Program-made: the position numbers and the translations under genes | In this document: positions 1 through 7,923 of the stretch, in pieces | Numbering within the stretch: position 1 is the stretch's first letter | Layout of the letters: the number at the start of each line of letters is the position of its first letter | The notes under the pieces: model-generated | What the model saw: the letters and a program-made list of their open reading frames with translations, nothing else | What the model was told of the DNA's origin: nothing | Databases searched by the model: none | Origin: Actinomycetes bacterium | GTDB lineage: Bacteria; Actinomycetota; Thermoleophilia; RBG-16-64-13 | Length of the DNA: 37,320 nt | Assembly: GCA_021372435.1 (NCBI GenBank) | Contig: JAJFUK010000183.1 | Coordinates: 1-37,320, forward strand | Direction: 5' to 3'

Positions 1-345
1 GGTGATGCGGAGCAGGGGCCGCTTGCCGGCGAAATGGGCCAGCAACGACCGGCCCAGCCGGCCCAGGCCGACGAGAGCGACGTCCTGGCGATTGGGGCCG
101 TCGAGCAGACTCTCGATGCTGGCCAAACAGGTGTCCACCTGATAGCCACGGTTGGGACTCCCGGAGTAGCCGATGACCATGAAGTCCCTGCGGACCTGGG
201 TCGCGCTGACCCCGGCGAGGTGGGCCAGCTGATGGGAATAGATGTTGGTGGTCCCGGAGGCCCTGAGGTTGTCGAGGAGCCGGCGGTAGAGACTGAGCCG
301 TCCCACCGTCTTGCGGGATACGATCGGTTTGCCAGTTTGGGCCAT
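1..345 (-). CDS. rex: Redox-sensing transcriptional repressor Rex (N-terminal part, runs off window)
   Basis: The reverse strand is open for 115 codons from an ATG at 343-345 to the window edge. The translated N-terminus has the Rex winged-helix pattern: LSLYRRLL near residue 17, then SHQLAHLAGVSATQVRRDF as the recognition region, then NRGYQVD. It ends in the start of a Rossmann fold, VALVGLGRLGRSL, carrying the GxGxxG dinucleotide-binding motif. Rex family proteins bind NAD(H) and release DNA when the NADH/NAD+ ratio rises, controlling fermentation and hydrogen metabolism genes. The C-terminal half, which holds most of the dinucleotide domain, lies outside the window. Two operator-like palindromes sit just upstream, so autoregulation is likely. 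The identity is confident from the signature. Regulation is inferred. Confidence 0.9.
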   Translation of the reverse strand, partial: MAQTGKPIVSRKTVGRLSLYRRLLDNLRASGTTNIYSHQLAHLAGVSATQVRRDFMVIGYSGSPNRGYQVDTCLASIESLLDGPNRQDVALVGLGRLGRSLLAHFAGKRPLLRIT

Positions 346-377
346 ATCCTATCGACCCGTCCCTCGACCAGTGCCCA

Positions 378-412
378 CTGTTACGGAGATAACACCGTTA
401 CGCGTTTCACAA
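378..412. promoter_or_regulatory. Two tandem Rex-operator-like sites in the divergent rex promoter region
   Basis: CTGTTACGGAGATAACAC at 378-395 is a near-perfect palindrome (TGTTA-N6-TAACA), close to the TTGTTAA-N4-TTAACAA form of the Rex operator. It abuts a second site at 395-412 whose right half, TTCACAA, is the consensus Rex half-site and whose left half (CCGTTAC) is degenerate. The pair lies 33 nt upstream of the rex ATG and about 110 nt upstream of the divergent regulator gene, so it could control both directions. The palindromes are visible in the sequence. Assignment to Rex rests on the known consensus and on adjacency. Confidence 0.6.
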
Positions 413-519
413 TTTACTACGAGGGGTAACAAACGTCAATGTACAATGTAAGTGTTTTGCGGCACTGTGGGGTGGGCAGCACCACCTCGGCCGCCAGCCC
501 GACAAAGAGAGGAGCAGTC

Positions 520-768
520 ATGAAGCACACGATCTTTGGCGTGCACATCTCGCAGCGGGTGGAGAACGTGCCCGCGGTCCAGGCCGTACTCAGCAAGTAC
601 GGCTGCAACATCCGCACGCGTCTGGGTATCCATGACGCCGACAGCACCAGTTGCTCGCCGAGCGGCCTCTTGCTCTTGGACGTCTTTGGCCCCGAGACGG
701 AGGAGCTGTACAAGGAGCTGAGCGCGCTGCGGGGCGTGGATGTGCAGCGGATGGATTTCGCAGACTGA
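520..768 (+). CDS. TM1266-like iron-only hydrogenase system regulator, 82 aa
   Basis: A small single-domain protein with the ferredoxin/ACT-like pattern of the TM1266 family, often annotated as iron-only hydrogenase system putative regulator. Its features are an N-terminal beta strand with VQAVLSKYGCNIRTRLGIHD, a central LLLLDVFG strand and a C-terminal GVDVQRMDF strand. I chose the ATG at 520 because GAGAGGAG lies 6-10 nt upstream. An in-frame ATG at 439 has no ribosome-binding site and adds an unrelated leader. The gene diverges from rex across operator-like palindromes. An ABC importer follows 21 nt after the stop, so the four genes may be one operon. The family is associated with [FeFe]-hydrogenase maturation loci. 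Its ligand is not known to me, and no hydrogenase gene lies in this window. Confidence 0.7.
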   Translation: MKHTIFGVHISQRVENVPAVQAVLSKYGCNIRTRLGIHDADSTSCSPSGLLLLDVFGPETEELYKELSALRGVDVQRMDFAD

Positions 769-789
769 TAGAAAGGAACATGAGGACCG

Positions 790-1926
790 ATGCCATCGCG
801 CATGGACAGACCCACGAGGCAGGGCCGCGGTGGCTTTGCCGCGGCTGCGTCGGTCGCGCTGGGCCTCATACTCGTCGCCGGACTGATGTGGGTGACGGGC
901 TGCGGACCCTCTGAGACCGACGTCGAGACCACCGCCGCCCAGGAGACCACGACCACGAGCGCGGCGCCCGTGACGACGGCGCCCACGGTCGAGACCACCA
1001 CTACCGGGTCTCCCAAGTTGGAGAAGCTCACCCTGGTGGCGCCGCCCGGGCCTATGGCCATCCCCTTGGCCTATATCGCCATCAACGACAAGTTGGCCGG
1101 TGTCGCCGAGGACACCGAACTGATGATCTGGGAGAACGCCGATCAACTCAAAGCCATGGTGGCCGGCGGGCAGGGCGACCTCGTGACGATGCCCTCCAAC
1201 AACGCGGCCATCTTCTACAACAAAGGGCTTGAGCTCCGGCTGCTCAACATCTCGGTGTGGAACATCACCTATCTGGTGACCGGCCGGTCCGGTGTGGACA
1301 GCTTCTCCGACATCAAGGGCCGGTCGCTGGTGGTCTCTCTGCAGGGCAGCGTCCCCGACGTGATGTTCCAGTACATGGCCATGAAAGAAGGGCTCGATCC
1401 GCAGAAGGACTTCAAACTGCAATATGTCTCCGAGCCGACCCAGGCCGCCCAGCTCCTGCTTGCAGGCAAGGTGGAGAACGCAGTGCTGAGCGAAGCGCTG
1501 GCTACTGCCGCCGTCCTGCAGAGCAAGTCCACGGAGAAGCCCCTCCAGAAGGCCTTCGCCTTCGACGCGGCCTGGGCGAAAGCGACTGGTGGTTCCGCCC
1601 CGACCACCATAGCCGGCACGGTCGCCACCGCGGGCGTGATGGACAAGCCCTGGGTCATCGCGGCGTTCGAGCGCGAGTACCAGGCCGCGGTGGACTGGAT
1701 GCTGGCTAATCCCACCGAGGCCGGGCAACTGGTCGAGACCGAGCTCCCCCAGTTGGGCCTGAAGGCCGCGGTCATGACCGCCTCGCTCAAGAGCATCACT
1801 TGGAAGTACACGCCGGCCGCGGAGGCGCGCGCGAGCCTGGAGGCCTTCTATACCGCGCTGTCGGAGTTGTCACCTGAAGTCATCGGCGGCAGGCTGCCCG
1901 ACGATGGTTTCTATTACACCCCATAG
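790..1926 (+). CDS. ABC importer substrate-binding lipoprotein, NitT/TauT (NMT1/SsuA-like) type
   Basis: 378 aa. A basic N-terminus and a hydrophobic segment (about residues 16-36) end in the lipobox VTGC with Cys38, so it should be a lipidated extracytoplasmic protein. A Thr/Glu-rich linker of about 50 residues (ETTTTSAAP-like) tethers the ligand-binding domain. The body has the NMT1/SsuA-like layout: LKAMVAGGQGDLVTMPSNNAA, then DIKGRSLVVSLQGSVPDVMFQ and LLLAGKVENAVLSEALA. The permease and ATPase follow without gaps. The family imports small organic or inorganic anions and thiamine precursors, and the ligand here cannot be read. Because the gene follows a hydrogenase-type regulator, a role in supplying a hydrogenase- or sulphur-related precursor is possible but is only inference from context. 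Confidence 0.85.
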   Translation: MPSRMDRPTRQGRGGFAAAASVALGLILVAGLMWVTGCGPSETDVETTAAQETTTTSAAPVTTAPTVETTTTGSPKLEKLTLVAPPGPMAIPLAYIAINDKLAGVAEDTELMIWENADQLKAMVAGGQGDLVTMPSNNAAIFYNKGLELRLLNISVWNITYLVTGRSGVDSFSDIKGRSLVVSLQGSVPDVMFQYMAMKEGLDPQKDFKLQYVSEPTQAAQLLLAGKVENAVLSEALATAAVLQSKSTEKPLQKAFAFDAAWAKATGGSAPTTIAGTVATAGVMDKPWVIAAFEREYQAAVDWMLANPTEAGQLVETELPQLGLKAAVMTASLKSITWKYTPAAEARASLEAFYTALSELSPEVIGGRLPDDGFYYTP

Positions 1927-2809
1927 CGGGGCCGGACGGACCGGCGGGCGGCTGGGGCCCGCCGGTCCGCCCGGCGGCTCCCGCGGGCAAGGCGGCACCG
2001 AGCGGCAAGGCGGCGCCGGTCCGCCCGGCGGACCGGCGCCCCGGGGCCTCGCCGGCCGGCGGAGGCGGTTTCTGTACGTGGGAGCGGGGGTGGCTGCCCT
2101 CCTGGTGGTATGGCAACTGCTCTCTTTGACCGTGAGCCCGGCGATTATGGCTTCACCGGCGGATACCGCCGTAGCCCTGGCCGGGCTGGCCTGGGGGAGC
2201 AAGCTGTGGATCGAGCTGCTCATCACCCTGCGGCGCATGGTCGTCGGTCTGGCCGTGGGGGCCGCGGCCGGGTGGGTGTTGGGGATCGTGGCCGGAGTCC
2301 AACCGCGGATCCGGGCCTTCTTCGAGCCTCTCCGTTGGGTGACGATGACCATCCCGGCGGTCATCATCGCCGTGCTGGCCATGCTGTGGTTCGGCCTCGG
2401 CGATCCGGCGGTCATGTTCACGGTGGCGGTGATCGTCTTTCCGACCATGTACGTGAACACTATGTCCGGAGTGTCGACCATCGACTCCCGGCTGACGGAG
2501 ATGGGCCGGGTCTACCGGTTCACCCGGCGGCTGCTTCTCACCGAGATCTATCTGCCGGGGATCGCCTCTCCGGTCATGGCCGGGCTGACACTGGCCACGG
2601 GCGTCGCCGTGCGGGCGGTGGTACTTGCCGAGGTCCTCGGAGCCATGACCGGGATCGGACATGCTTTTTCCCGGGCCATGGCCTATCTCGAGACCCCGGA
2701 GTTGTTCGCCTGGATCGTGGTGCTTCTGGCCCTGATGGCCGTCATCGAGTTCGGCGTGCTGCAGCCGCTCAAGAAGCGGGTCATGCGCTGGCGGAAGGAA
2801 GCCCAGTGA
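1904..2809 (+). CDS. ABC importer permease, SsuC/TauC type, with Gly/Pro-rich N-terminal extension
   Basis: 301 aa inner-membrane permease (BPD_transp_1 type) with about six membrane segments between residues 57 and 290. The EAA-like coupling loop appears as EMGRVYRFTRRLLLTEIYLPGIASPVMAGL, with the usual G followed by an I-x-LP-like end. From the ATG at 1904 the gene overlaps the binding-protein gene by 23 nt. This start gives a 55-residue cytoplasmic leader made almost only of Gly, Pro, Arg and Gln. A GTG at 2078 behind GGAGGCGG is an alternative start just before the first membrane helix. The leader DNA is very GC-rich and repetitive. It supplies the translocation pore for the importer. Function is confident; the start is not. 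Confidence 0.85.
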   Translation: MVSITPHSGAGRTGGRLGPAGPPGGSRGQGGTERQGGAGPPGGPAPRGLAGRRRRFLYVGAGVAALLVVWQLLSLTVSPAIMASPADTAVALAGLAWGSKLWIELLITLRRMVVGLAVGAAAGWVLGIVAGVQPRIRAFFEPLRWVTMTIPAVIIAVLAMLWFGLGDPAVMFTVAVIVFPTMYVNTMSGVSTIDSRLTEMGRVYRFTRRLLLTEIYLPGIASPVMAGLTLATGVAVRAVVLAEVLGAMTGIGHAFSRAMAYLETPELFAWIVVLLALMAVIEFGVLQPLKKRVMRWRKEAQ

Positions 2810-3492
2810 TCACCTTCGAACATGTGAGCAAGGCTTTCGATTCGCTCGAAGTCTTGTCCGATCTCTCGTTCCACATAGCTACGGGCGAGATCGTGGGGAT
2901 CGTGGGGCCTTCAGGGTCGGGGAAGACCACCATCCTCAAGCTGATCACCCGCATACTGGTTCCCGACGCGGGGACGGTGACGGTCGCCCCCGGCACGCTC
3001 GGGTACGTCTTCCAGGAACCCCGTCTGCTCCCCTGGCGCACCGCGCTCGACAACGTGGCGGCGCCTCTCCGGGCCCAGGGGAGGACGACCTCCGAGGCCC
3101 GGGAGACGGCGGGCCGCTGGCTGGAAAGGGTCGAGTTGGACGGCTTCGAGGGTTACCACCCGGCGGAGCTGAGCGGCGGGATGGCTCAGCGGGTGTCGAT
3201 CGCCCGGGCCTTCGCGGTCGAGCCGCGCATCCTGCTCATGGATGAGCCTTTCAGCAACGTCGACGTGACGCTCAAGGGGGCGCTCATGGACATCCTGGAG
3301 AGCATCATCAGGGAACGGGAGCCCACGGTGGTGTACGTCACCCATGAGCTGACGGAGGCCCTCCGTTTTGCCGACAGGATCGTGGAGCTTACCCCCGACC
3401 ACGGGCTTCGCGAAGTGGACCTGGGCGACCGGGCGGCCGTCGCCCGGGAGTGGATGCGGCGCACACTCGGGGATCTGGCAGGCCGTTGGTAG
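2806..3492 (+). CDS. ABC importer ATPase, NitT/TauT (SsuB/TauB) type
   Basis: 228 aa. The GTG start lies in a four-base GTGA overlap with the permease stop, a typical translational coupling. Walker A is GPSGSGKT at residues 34-41, the Q-loop glutamine is Gln70 in YVFQEPRLLPWRT (diagnostic of the SsuB/TauB group), the signature LSGGMAQR starts at 122, and Walker B ILLMDEP is at 142-148. A switch-histidine region VTHEL follows. It hydrolyses ATP to drive uptake by the adjacent permease and lipoprotein. All catalytic motifs are intact, so the transporter looks functional. The substrate is unknown. Confidence 0.92.
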   Translation: MITFEHVSKAFDSLEVLSDLSFHIATGEIVGIVGPSGSGKTTILKLITRILVPDAGTVTVAPGTLGYVFQEPRLLPWRTALDNVAAPLRAQGRTTSEARETAGRWLERVELDGFEGYHPAELSGGMAQRVSIARAFAVEPRILLMDEPFSNVDVTLKGALMDILESIIREREPTVVYVTHELTEALRFADRIVELTPDHGLREVDLGDRAAVAREWMRRTLGDLAGRW

Positions 3493-3761
3493 GCGGAACT
3501 GGGGTCGGGAAAAGCAGTTCTGCATAGGCCGGCGACAAGCTGTTGCGGCCTTGCCATGGCGAGGCGCCGATCGCTGGGAGGCGCACGGAGGCCACGCGCT
3601 CTTTCCCGACGGCCTCCCGGCCCCCGCCAAGATTCAACCTCTGTTGTAGAGACCGGCGGTCCTCCCCTTCGTACTATCCTCCCCGGCGGGCGGCGCACGG
3701 CGGGTTCAGCGCGTGACGGGCACGCCACTCGAACCAGGAAGACGAGGGATAAGGAGGAGTC

Positions 3762-4217
3762 ATGTTCGAGAAGCAGCCGTGGATGCAGCGGGCGGGCGAG
3801 TACCCGCGGTCCGATCAGGAGTACTTCGGGCTGCTCGCGCGGGCCGTGTTCTCCGCCGGGCTGGGGCCCAAGGTGGTCGAATCGCGGTGGAAGGAGATGG
3901 AGACGGCGTTCCACGGCTTCGACCCTAAGGAGGTCGAGAAGATGGGCGAGGCCGAGGTGGCCCGGCTTCTGAGCGATCCCGCGGTCATCCGCAACCGGCG
4001 CAAGATCGAGGCGGTGATAGAGAACGCCGGCAGGTTCTTGGAGCGGATCGACGGCCATTCGTCGTTCCATGCCTACCTGGCCGGTCTTGGTGCGGACGAG
4101 GATCTCGACGCGGCGGCGGAAGAGCTTGCCCAGACGTTCACCCATCTGGGCAGGACCTCGGCGCTTTTCTTCTTGTTCAGCGCCGGCTGGCGACCGCGGC
4201 AGACCGTGGAGGCCTGA
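3762..4217 (+). CDS. Divergent TagI-like (3-methyladenine DNA glycosylase I family) protein without the catalytic and zinc residues
   Basis: 151 aa behind a strong AAGGAGG site. Residues about 20-95 match the core of DNA-3-methyladenine glycosylase I: YFGLLARAVFSAGLG, then FHGFDPKEVEKMGEAEVARLL and VIRNRRKIEAVIENAGRFL. A C-terminal FTHLGRTSALFFLFSAGW matches the GTT-type helix. The N-terminal Cys/Tyr segment and the C-terminal HxxxC zinc ligands of TagI are absent. By my hand alignment the position of the catalytic Glu (LEGQQAGLSW in E. coli TagI) is occupied by Ala. The protein is about 35 residues shorter than TagI. It is probably a related helix-hairpin fold protein with another role, or an inactive paralogue. 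Family assignment is fairly sure; activity is doubtful. Confidence 0.65.
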   Translation: MFEKQPWMQRAGEYPRSDQEYFGLLARAVFSAGLGPKVVESRWKEMETAFHGFDPKEVEKMGEAEVARLLSDPAVIRNRRKIEAVIENAGRFLERIDGHSSFHAYLAGLGADEDLDAAAEELAQTFTHLGRTSALFFLFSAGWRPRQTVEA

Positions 4218-4382
4218 GACGAGGGCCGGCTGAGCGGTGGGGAAGGTCCGGCGGCGCCTGGAGCCGGCGGTACGGGTTTGCCGCCGCACGAAAACGGTTA
4301 CAAGGCACCTGTAAAGGGTGACGAACCCGGCAGCAGTGAAGCGGGCCCCGCCGGAGGACGGCAGGCCGCGAAAGGGGGCTCC

Positions 4383-4652
4383 ATGGACCCGGTCATCCTC
4401 CGCGAATATGAGACCAAACTCAACACCTGGTTGGCCCATGGCTATCAGATCCTTGCCGACGATATCGACGGGGAGTTGCGGCTGACCGTGCACTATGTTT
4501 CCCGAGAGGGCGCGGTGGGAAGCGAGCGGGAGCAGGAGTACTGGCCGATGACGGCCGAGATCGTCCGCCTGCTGAACGACCAAGGCATCCAGATATCAAA
4601 AGCCCTGGCGGGTCCCCGCTCATGGGCGGGACCGCATCCAGAGGAACTATAG
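4383..4652 (+). CDS. Hypothetical protein, 89 aa
   Basis: The ATG at 4383 follows AAAGGGGG at a good distance. A longer in-frame start at 4278 adds 35 low-complexity residues and has no ribosome-binding site. The product begins MDPVILREYETKLNTWL and has an amphipathic N-terminal helix, then a short beta-rich stretch (GELRLTVHYVSREG), then a helix ending in LLNDQGIQISKALAG. I see no cysteine pairs, membrane segment or signal peptide. I do not recognise the family. It sits between the TagI-like gene and the thiolase gene, same strand, without overlap. Confidence 0.5.
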   Translation: MDPVILREYETKLNTWLAHGYQILADDIDGELRLTVHYVSREGAVGSEREQEYWPMTAEIVRLLNDQGIQISKALAGPRSWAGPHPEEL

Positions 4653-4729
4653 CGTCCGGTGGGCCACGCGCATTCCGCCGGAGATGGCCGCGGCGGTCAA
4701 ATGACGTCCATGATGGTATCTTGTGCCGG

Positions 4730-4735
4730 TATAAT
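4730..4735 (+). promoter_or_regulatory. Consensus -10 box (TATAAT) upstream of the thiolase gene
   Basis: A perfect TATAAT lies about 95 nt upstream of the thiolase start in a 175-nt gap. I see no good -35 box at 16-18 nt spacing, so promoter activity is only plausible. It would give an untranslated leader of about 85 nt. Confidence 0.3.
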
Positions 4736-4827
4736 TCTACGTGCAGGGGCCATGCGGATCGCTCTGACACCGGGGGGACCGTCTCAGCGGCCCCTATTGG
4801 CATAATAAGCAGGAAAGGAGATCCCCT

Positions 4828-6009
4828 TTGTCCCAGGAAATCGTGATCCTCAGTGCCGCTCGTACGCCCGTGGGCCGCTATCTCGGCAGTCTGGCCGACA
4901 TCCCGGCGTGGAAGCTGGGGTCCATCGTTATCGCTGAGGCCGTCAAAAGGGCCGGGGTCGAGGTCACCGACGTCGACGAAGTCATCATGGGGAACGTTCT
5001 GACGGCCGGTCAGGGTCAGAACCCCGCCCGACAGGCAGCGCTGGCCGCCGGTGTTCCCCAGGAGGTGCCGGCCTGGACGCTCAATATCGTGTGCGGCTCG
5101 GGCATGCGCACCGTGCATGAGGCGGCGAACCTCATCAAGACCGGAGATGCCGAGGTCGTCGTAGCCGGCGGCATGGAGAACATGAGCATCGCCCCGTATC
5201 TGGTCCCGAAAGCCCGCCAGGGCTATCGGATGGGTGACGGGGTGCTCGTCGACGAGATGATCGAAGACGGTCTCAAGTGCGCCATCGGCCAGTGCCATAT
5301 GGGTCTCACGGCCGAGAATGTGGCCGAGAAGTACGGCATCACCCGGGAGATGCAGGACCAGCTCAGCTACGACAGCCAGCGCAAAGCGGCTGCGGCCATC
5401 GCCAACGGCAAGTTCAAGGCCGAGATCGTTCCGGTCGTCATCCCACAGAAGAAGGGCGAGCCCAAGATCTTCGACACCGACGAACACGTCCGGGCCGACA
5501 CTACGCTCGAGGGCCTCGCCAAGCTCCCTCCCGCCTTCAAGAAAGACGGTACCGTGACCGCCGGCAACGCGTCGGGTATCAACGATGCCGCCGGCGCGAT
5601 GGTGGTGACCTCCAGGGAGTGGGCGGACAAGAGAGGCATCACGCCGCTTGCTACGATCATGGGCTACGCGACCGCCGCTCTCGATCCGGCCTACATGGGC
5701 ATGGGCCCCTATCACGCCACGAAGAAGGTCTTGGCCAAGACGGGCATGACGCTCGAGCAGATGGACGTCATCGAGGCCAACGAGGCCTTCGCGGCCCAGG
5801 CGGGCGCAGTGGCGCAGGAGCTGGGTCTCGATATGAGCAAGGTCAACCTATACGGCGGCGCGATCGCTCTGGGCCATCCCATCGGGGCATCGGGCGCCCG
5901 CATCCTGACCACCCTTATCTATGCCCTCAAGCAGGAGGGCGGCACGTACGGGCTGGCCACGATGTGTATCGGTGGCGGCCAGGGCGTCGCGACCATCGTC
6001 AAGATCTGA
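4828..6009 (+). CDS. Acetyl-CoA C-acetyltransferase (thiolase)
   Basis: 393 aa, the standard length for degradative/biosynthetic thiolases. The TTG start is chosen because AAAGGAG lies 7 nt upstream and the protein begins [14 protein letters not shown], the usual thiolase N-terminus. The nucleophilic Cys89 is in NIVCGSGM, the catalytic His350 in GHPIGASG, and the second Cys380 in MCIGGGQG. The NEAFA motif is also present. It condenses two acetyl-CoA to acetoacetyl-CoA or does the reverse thiolysis, in the cytoplasm. A NifU-like scaffold gene follows 27 nt downstream on the same strand. The catalytic set is complete. I cannot tell biosynthetic from degradative use. Confidence 0.93.
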   Translation: MSQEIVILSAARTPVGRYLGSLADIPAWKLGSIVIAEAVKRAGVEVTDVDEVIMGNVLTAGQGQNPARQAALAAGVPQEVPAWTLNIVCGSGMRTVHEAANLIKTGDAEVVVAGGMENMSIAPYLVPKARQGYRMGDGVLVDEMIEDGLKCAIGQCHMGLTAENVAEKYGITREMQDQLSYDSQRKAAAAIANGKFKAEIVPVVIPQKKGEPKIFDTDEHVRADTTLEGLAKLPPAFKKDGTVTAGNASGINDAAGAMVVTSREWADKRGITPLATIMGYATAALDPAYMGMGPYHATKKVLAKTGMTLEQMDVIEANEAFAAQAGAVAQELGLDMSKVNLYGGAIALGHPIGASGARILTTLIYALKQEGGTYGLATMCIGGGQGVATIVKI

Positions 6010-6036
6010 AGTCAAGCGGGAAGACAGGAGAAGGAT

Positions 6037-6261
6037 GTGAGAGACCGGGTTGAAAAGGCACTGGACCTCATCCGGCCGGCGCTGGAGAACGACGGGGGCA
6101 ATGTCGAACTGGTCGACGTCGATGAAGCCGCCGGCATCGTGAAGCTCAAGCTGGTGGGCGCCTGCGGTAGTTGCCCGATGTCACAACTCACCCTGCGGAT
6201 GGGTGTCGAACGGGTGCTGAAGGAGCAGGTCCCCGAGATCGTCGAGGTGCAGGCGGTCTAA
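6037..6261 (+). CDS. NifU C-terminal-domain Fe-S scaffold protein
   Basis: 74 aa, a stand-alone NifU-C (Nfu) domain. The hallmark CxxC is Cys43-Gly-Ser-Cys46 in GACGSCPMSQLTLRMGVE, preceded by the family pattern IRPALENDGGNVELVDV. Such proteins hold a bridging [4Fe-4S] cluster and pass it to apo-proteins in the cytoplasm. The GTG start at 6037 is preceded by GGAGAAGG. An ATG two bases earlier opens straight onto a stop. The gene follows the thiolase gene closely and may be co-transcribed with it. An iron-sulphur carrier near a hydrogenase-type regulator fits an anaerobic metabolism, though a direct link is not shown. Confidence 0.9.
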   Translation: MRDRVEKALDLIRPALENDGGNVELVDVDEAAGIVKLKLVGACGSCPMSQLTLRMGVERVLKEQVPEIVEVQAV

Positions 6262-6306
6262 GGCCGAAGACCTCGTTTCAAGACGAAGCTTCGCCGCTGG
6301 GACGAG

Positions 6307-6624
6307 CTACGACTTGAGCTTCGACAGATAGCCGGTCGACCGGTCGATCTCGTCCCTCAGGTAGCGGAGCTTATCGATCGTGGCCGAAAGGCTCTGCAGC
6401 CTTTCGGCCACGATCTCTTGCTTGGTCTCAAGTTCCCTCATCTGATCCTCCACTCCGCGCATGAGGCTCGTGATCTCATCGCGGGCGTTCCGGGAGGCGA
6501 TGCGCAGGGCACGGCCGGCCTTGTACGTGCGGTACCCATAGTGGCCGGCCACGGCCAGGCCGGCGATGGCCAGGGCGCAGCCCAAGCAGATGAGGACGAT
6601 CATGATGATCGTGGCGACCGTCAT
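6307..6624 (-). CDS. Small membrane-anchored coiled-coil protein, 105 aa
   Basis: One N-terminal membrane helix (about residues 4-28, IIMIVLICLGCALAIAGLAV) is followed by a short basic stretch and then a long heptad-rich helix from about residue 40 to the end (RNARDEITSLMRGVEDQMREL and onward). The gene starts 9 nt after the stop of the NlpC/P60 hydrolase gene on the same strand, so the two are probably one operon. Together with the coiled-coil domain of that hydrolase this suggests a cell-envelope partner or regulator. I know no named family for it. Confidence 0.65.
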   Translation of the reverse strand: MTVATIIMIVLICLGCALAIAGLAVAGHYGYRTYKAGRALRIASRNARDEITSLMRGVEDQMRELETKQEIVAERLQSLSATIDKLRYLRDEIDRSTGYLSKLKS

Positions 6625-6633
6625 GGCCCCACT

Positions 6634-7923
6634 CTACCAGACCGCGGGCGCTCCGTTCCTCGGTTGCAGCTCGAAACGACGGATGGCGGATAGGTTGTTC
6701 CTCTCGCTGAGGCACGAGATCTTGATGACGTCGCCCGTGCGGGGCGCATGGATGAACATGCCGTCGCCGATATAGACCCCGACGTGGTGCACCGGGTAGC
6801 CGAAGGCCACCAGATCACCCGGCTTGATCTCTTCAAGAGCCACCGGGATCCCCATCTCCGCCTGAAATCCCGAGAAGTGCGGCAGATCCACGCCGTGTTG
6901 CGCGTAGACGTACTGGGTGAATCCGGAGCAGTCGAAGCCGGTCGACGGCCGGTCACCCGCCCAGACGTAGGGGATGCCGATGTAGTAGGCGGCGGTCTCC
7001 AGGAACTGGTTGAGGATCTCGCTGTCGGTCTCAGGCAGCGGTCCCTCGTAAATCTGACCACCGTTCAGCAGCGCCGTCAGCGCCCGCTGAAGCCGGGCCT
7101 GCTCCTCTTCCTGCCGGGCGGCCTCAGCCTCGATCACCGCCCGGATCTCGGCGTCGATAGTCTCCAGGGTGCTCTCCCGCCCGGCGAGGGCGGCCCGTAT
7201 CTGTTCGCGTTGGTCATCGGCCTGCCGGCGCAGGGAGAGCTGATCGCGCTTGGCCTTGTCGATCTCGGCGAGAACGGAGTCCAGTCTGCCGGTGCTGTCG
7301 ACCAGGTTCTCGACGATGCGCCGGTCTTGGTCGGCCAGGGAGGAAGCCAAGCGGATGCGGTTGATGAGGTCCTCGATGGTGTCGGCCGACACAAGGAGCT
7401 CGAGCAGCTCGTCGCCCCGGCCTCCGGCTTTGTACAGCGTGCAGATGCGGTCTTCGAGCTTCTTGATCCTATAGGCATGGTCGGATCGGGCCTCGTCGAG
7501 GTCGCGACGGAGGCCGGCCATCTGTACGTTGAGTTCATCCAGGCGCACCTGCAGGCGGTTGTACTCCTCGGAGGCCTTCTCCAACTCCAGGTCGAGCGCA
7601 TCGATCTGCGCCTGCACGGACCCTGCTTGGACTTCGAGGTCATCGACCTGGGTCTTGACCTCGCCGAAAAGACGGACCTCCTGAAGGTCGGAGGGAATGG
7701 CGGCCCCTGCAGGAGCGGGGCCGGCGATGAAAAAGATCGCTCCGCACACGACGGTTAGACCGGTAAGGGCGGCCGCGAAGACGGCGAGTGACGGGCCCCG
7801 GCCGTGCCCGGGACGGCCGCGCCCGGAACCCGGCGGATCCAAAGCGTGGCCGCCGGCAGACCGATCCGCGCCGGCGGAGACGGCGAAAGGCAGGCGTCTG
7901 GTTCGGACCCGGCTACCAAGCAT
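6634..7923 (-). CDS. Secreted NlpC/P60 (C40) peptidoglycan hydrolase with N-terminal coiled coil, RipA-like
   Basis: 429 aa. An arginine-rich cytoplasmic start precedes a hydrophobic export segment (about residues 45-72) ending near PAGAA. Residues 80-285 are heptad-rich coiled coil containing SDHAYRIKKLEDRICTLYKAGG, a pattern known from autoinhibited RipA/PcsB-like hydrolases. The catalytic domain spans about 300-425: Cys332 in FDCSGF, His380 in HHVGVYIG, and His392 in FIHAP. It cleaves stem peptides of peptidoglycan outside the membrane. The coiled coil probably holds it inactive or recruits it to FtsEX-like machinery. No good ribosome-binding site precedes the ATG at 7923, so the true start may differ by a few codons. 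Confidence 0.88.
   Translation of the reverse strand: MLGSRVRTRRLPFAVSAGADRSAGGHALDPPGSGRGRPGHGRGPSLAVFAAALTGLTVVCGAIFFIAGPAPAGAAIPSDLQEVRLFGEVKTQVDDLEVQAGSVQAQIDALDLELEKASEEYNRLQVRLDELNVQMAGLRRDLDEARSDHAYRIKKLEDRICTLYKAGGRGDELLELLVSADTIEDLINRIRLASSLADQDRRIVENLVDSTGRLDSVLAEIDKAKRDQLSLRRQADDQREQIRAALAGRESTLETIDAEIRAVIEAEAARQEEEQARLQRALTALLNGGQIYEGPLPETDSEILNQFLETAAYYIGIPYVWAGDRPSTGFDCSGFTQYVYAQHGVDLPHFSGFQAEMGIPVALEEIKPGDLVAFGYPVHHVGVYIGDGMFIHAPRTGDVIKISCLSERNNLSAIRRFELQPRNGAPAVW

Noticed and set aside
436-1728. Long minus-strand frame opposite the binding-protein gene
   Set aside because: It overlaps a clear lipoprotein gene in full and shows Arg/Gly/His-rich shadow composition without motifs.
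2110-2805. Plus-strand frame that runs into the ATPase gene from far upstream
   Set aside because: The part before 2806 overlaps the permease in another frame and has no domain; the ATPase starts at the coupled GTG.
3186-4583. 465-codon minus-strand frame across the TagI-like gene
   Set aside because: Shadow of GC-rich coding DNA; no start signal, no recognised domain, and it crosses three plus-strand genes.
4420-5715. 431-codon minus-strand frame opposite the thiolase
   Set aside because: Mirror frame of a well-identified enzyme; composition rich in Arg, His and Gly only.
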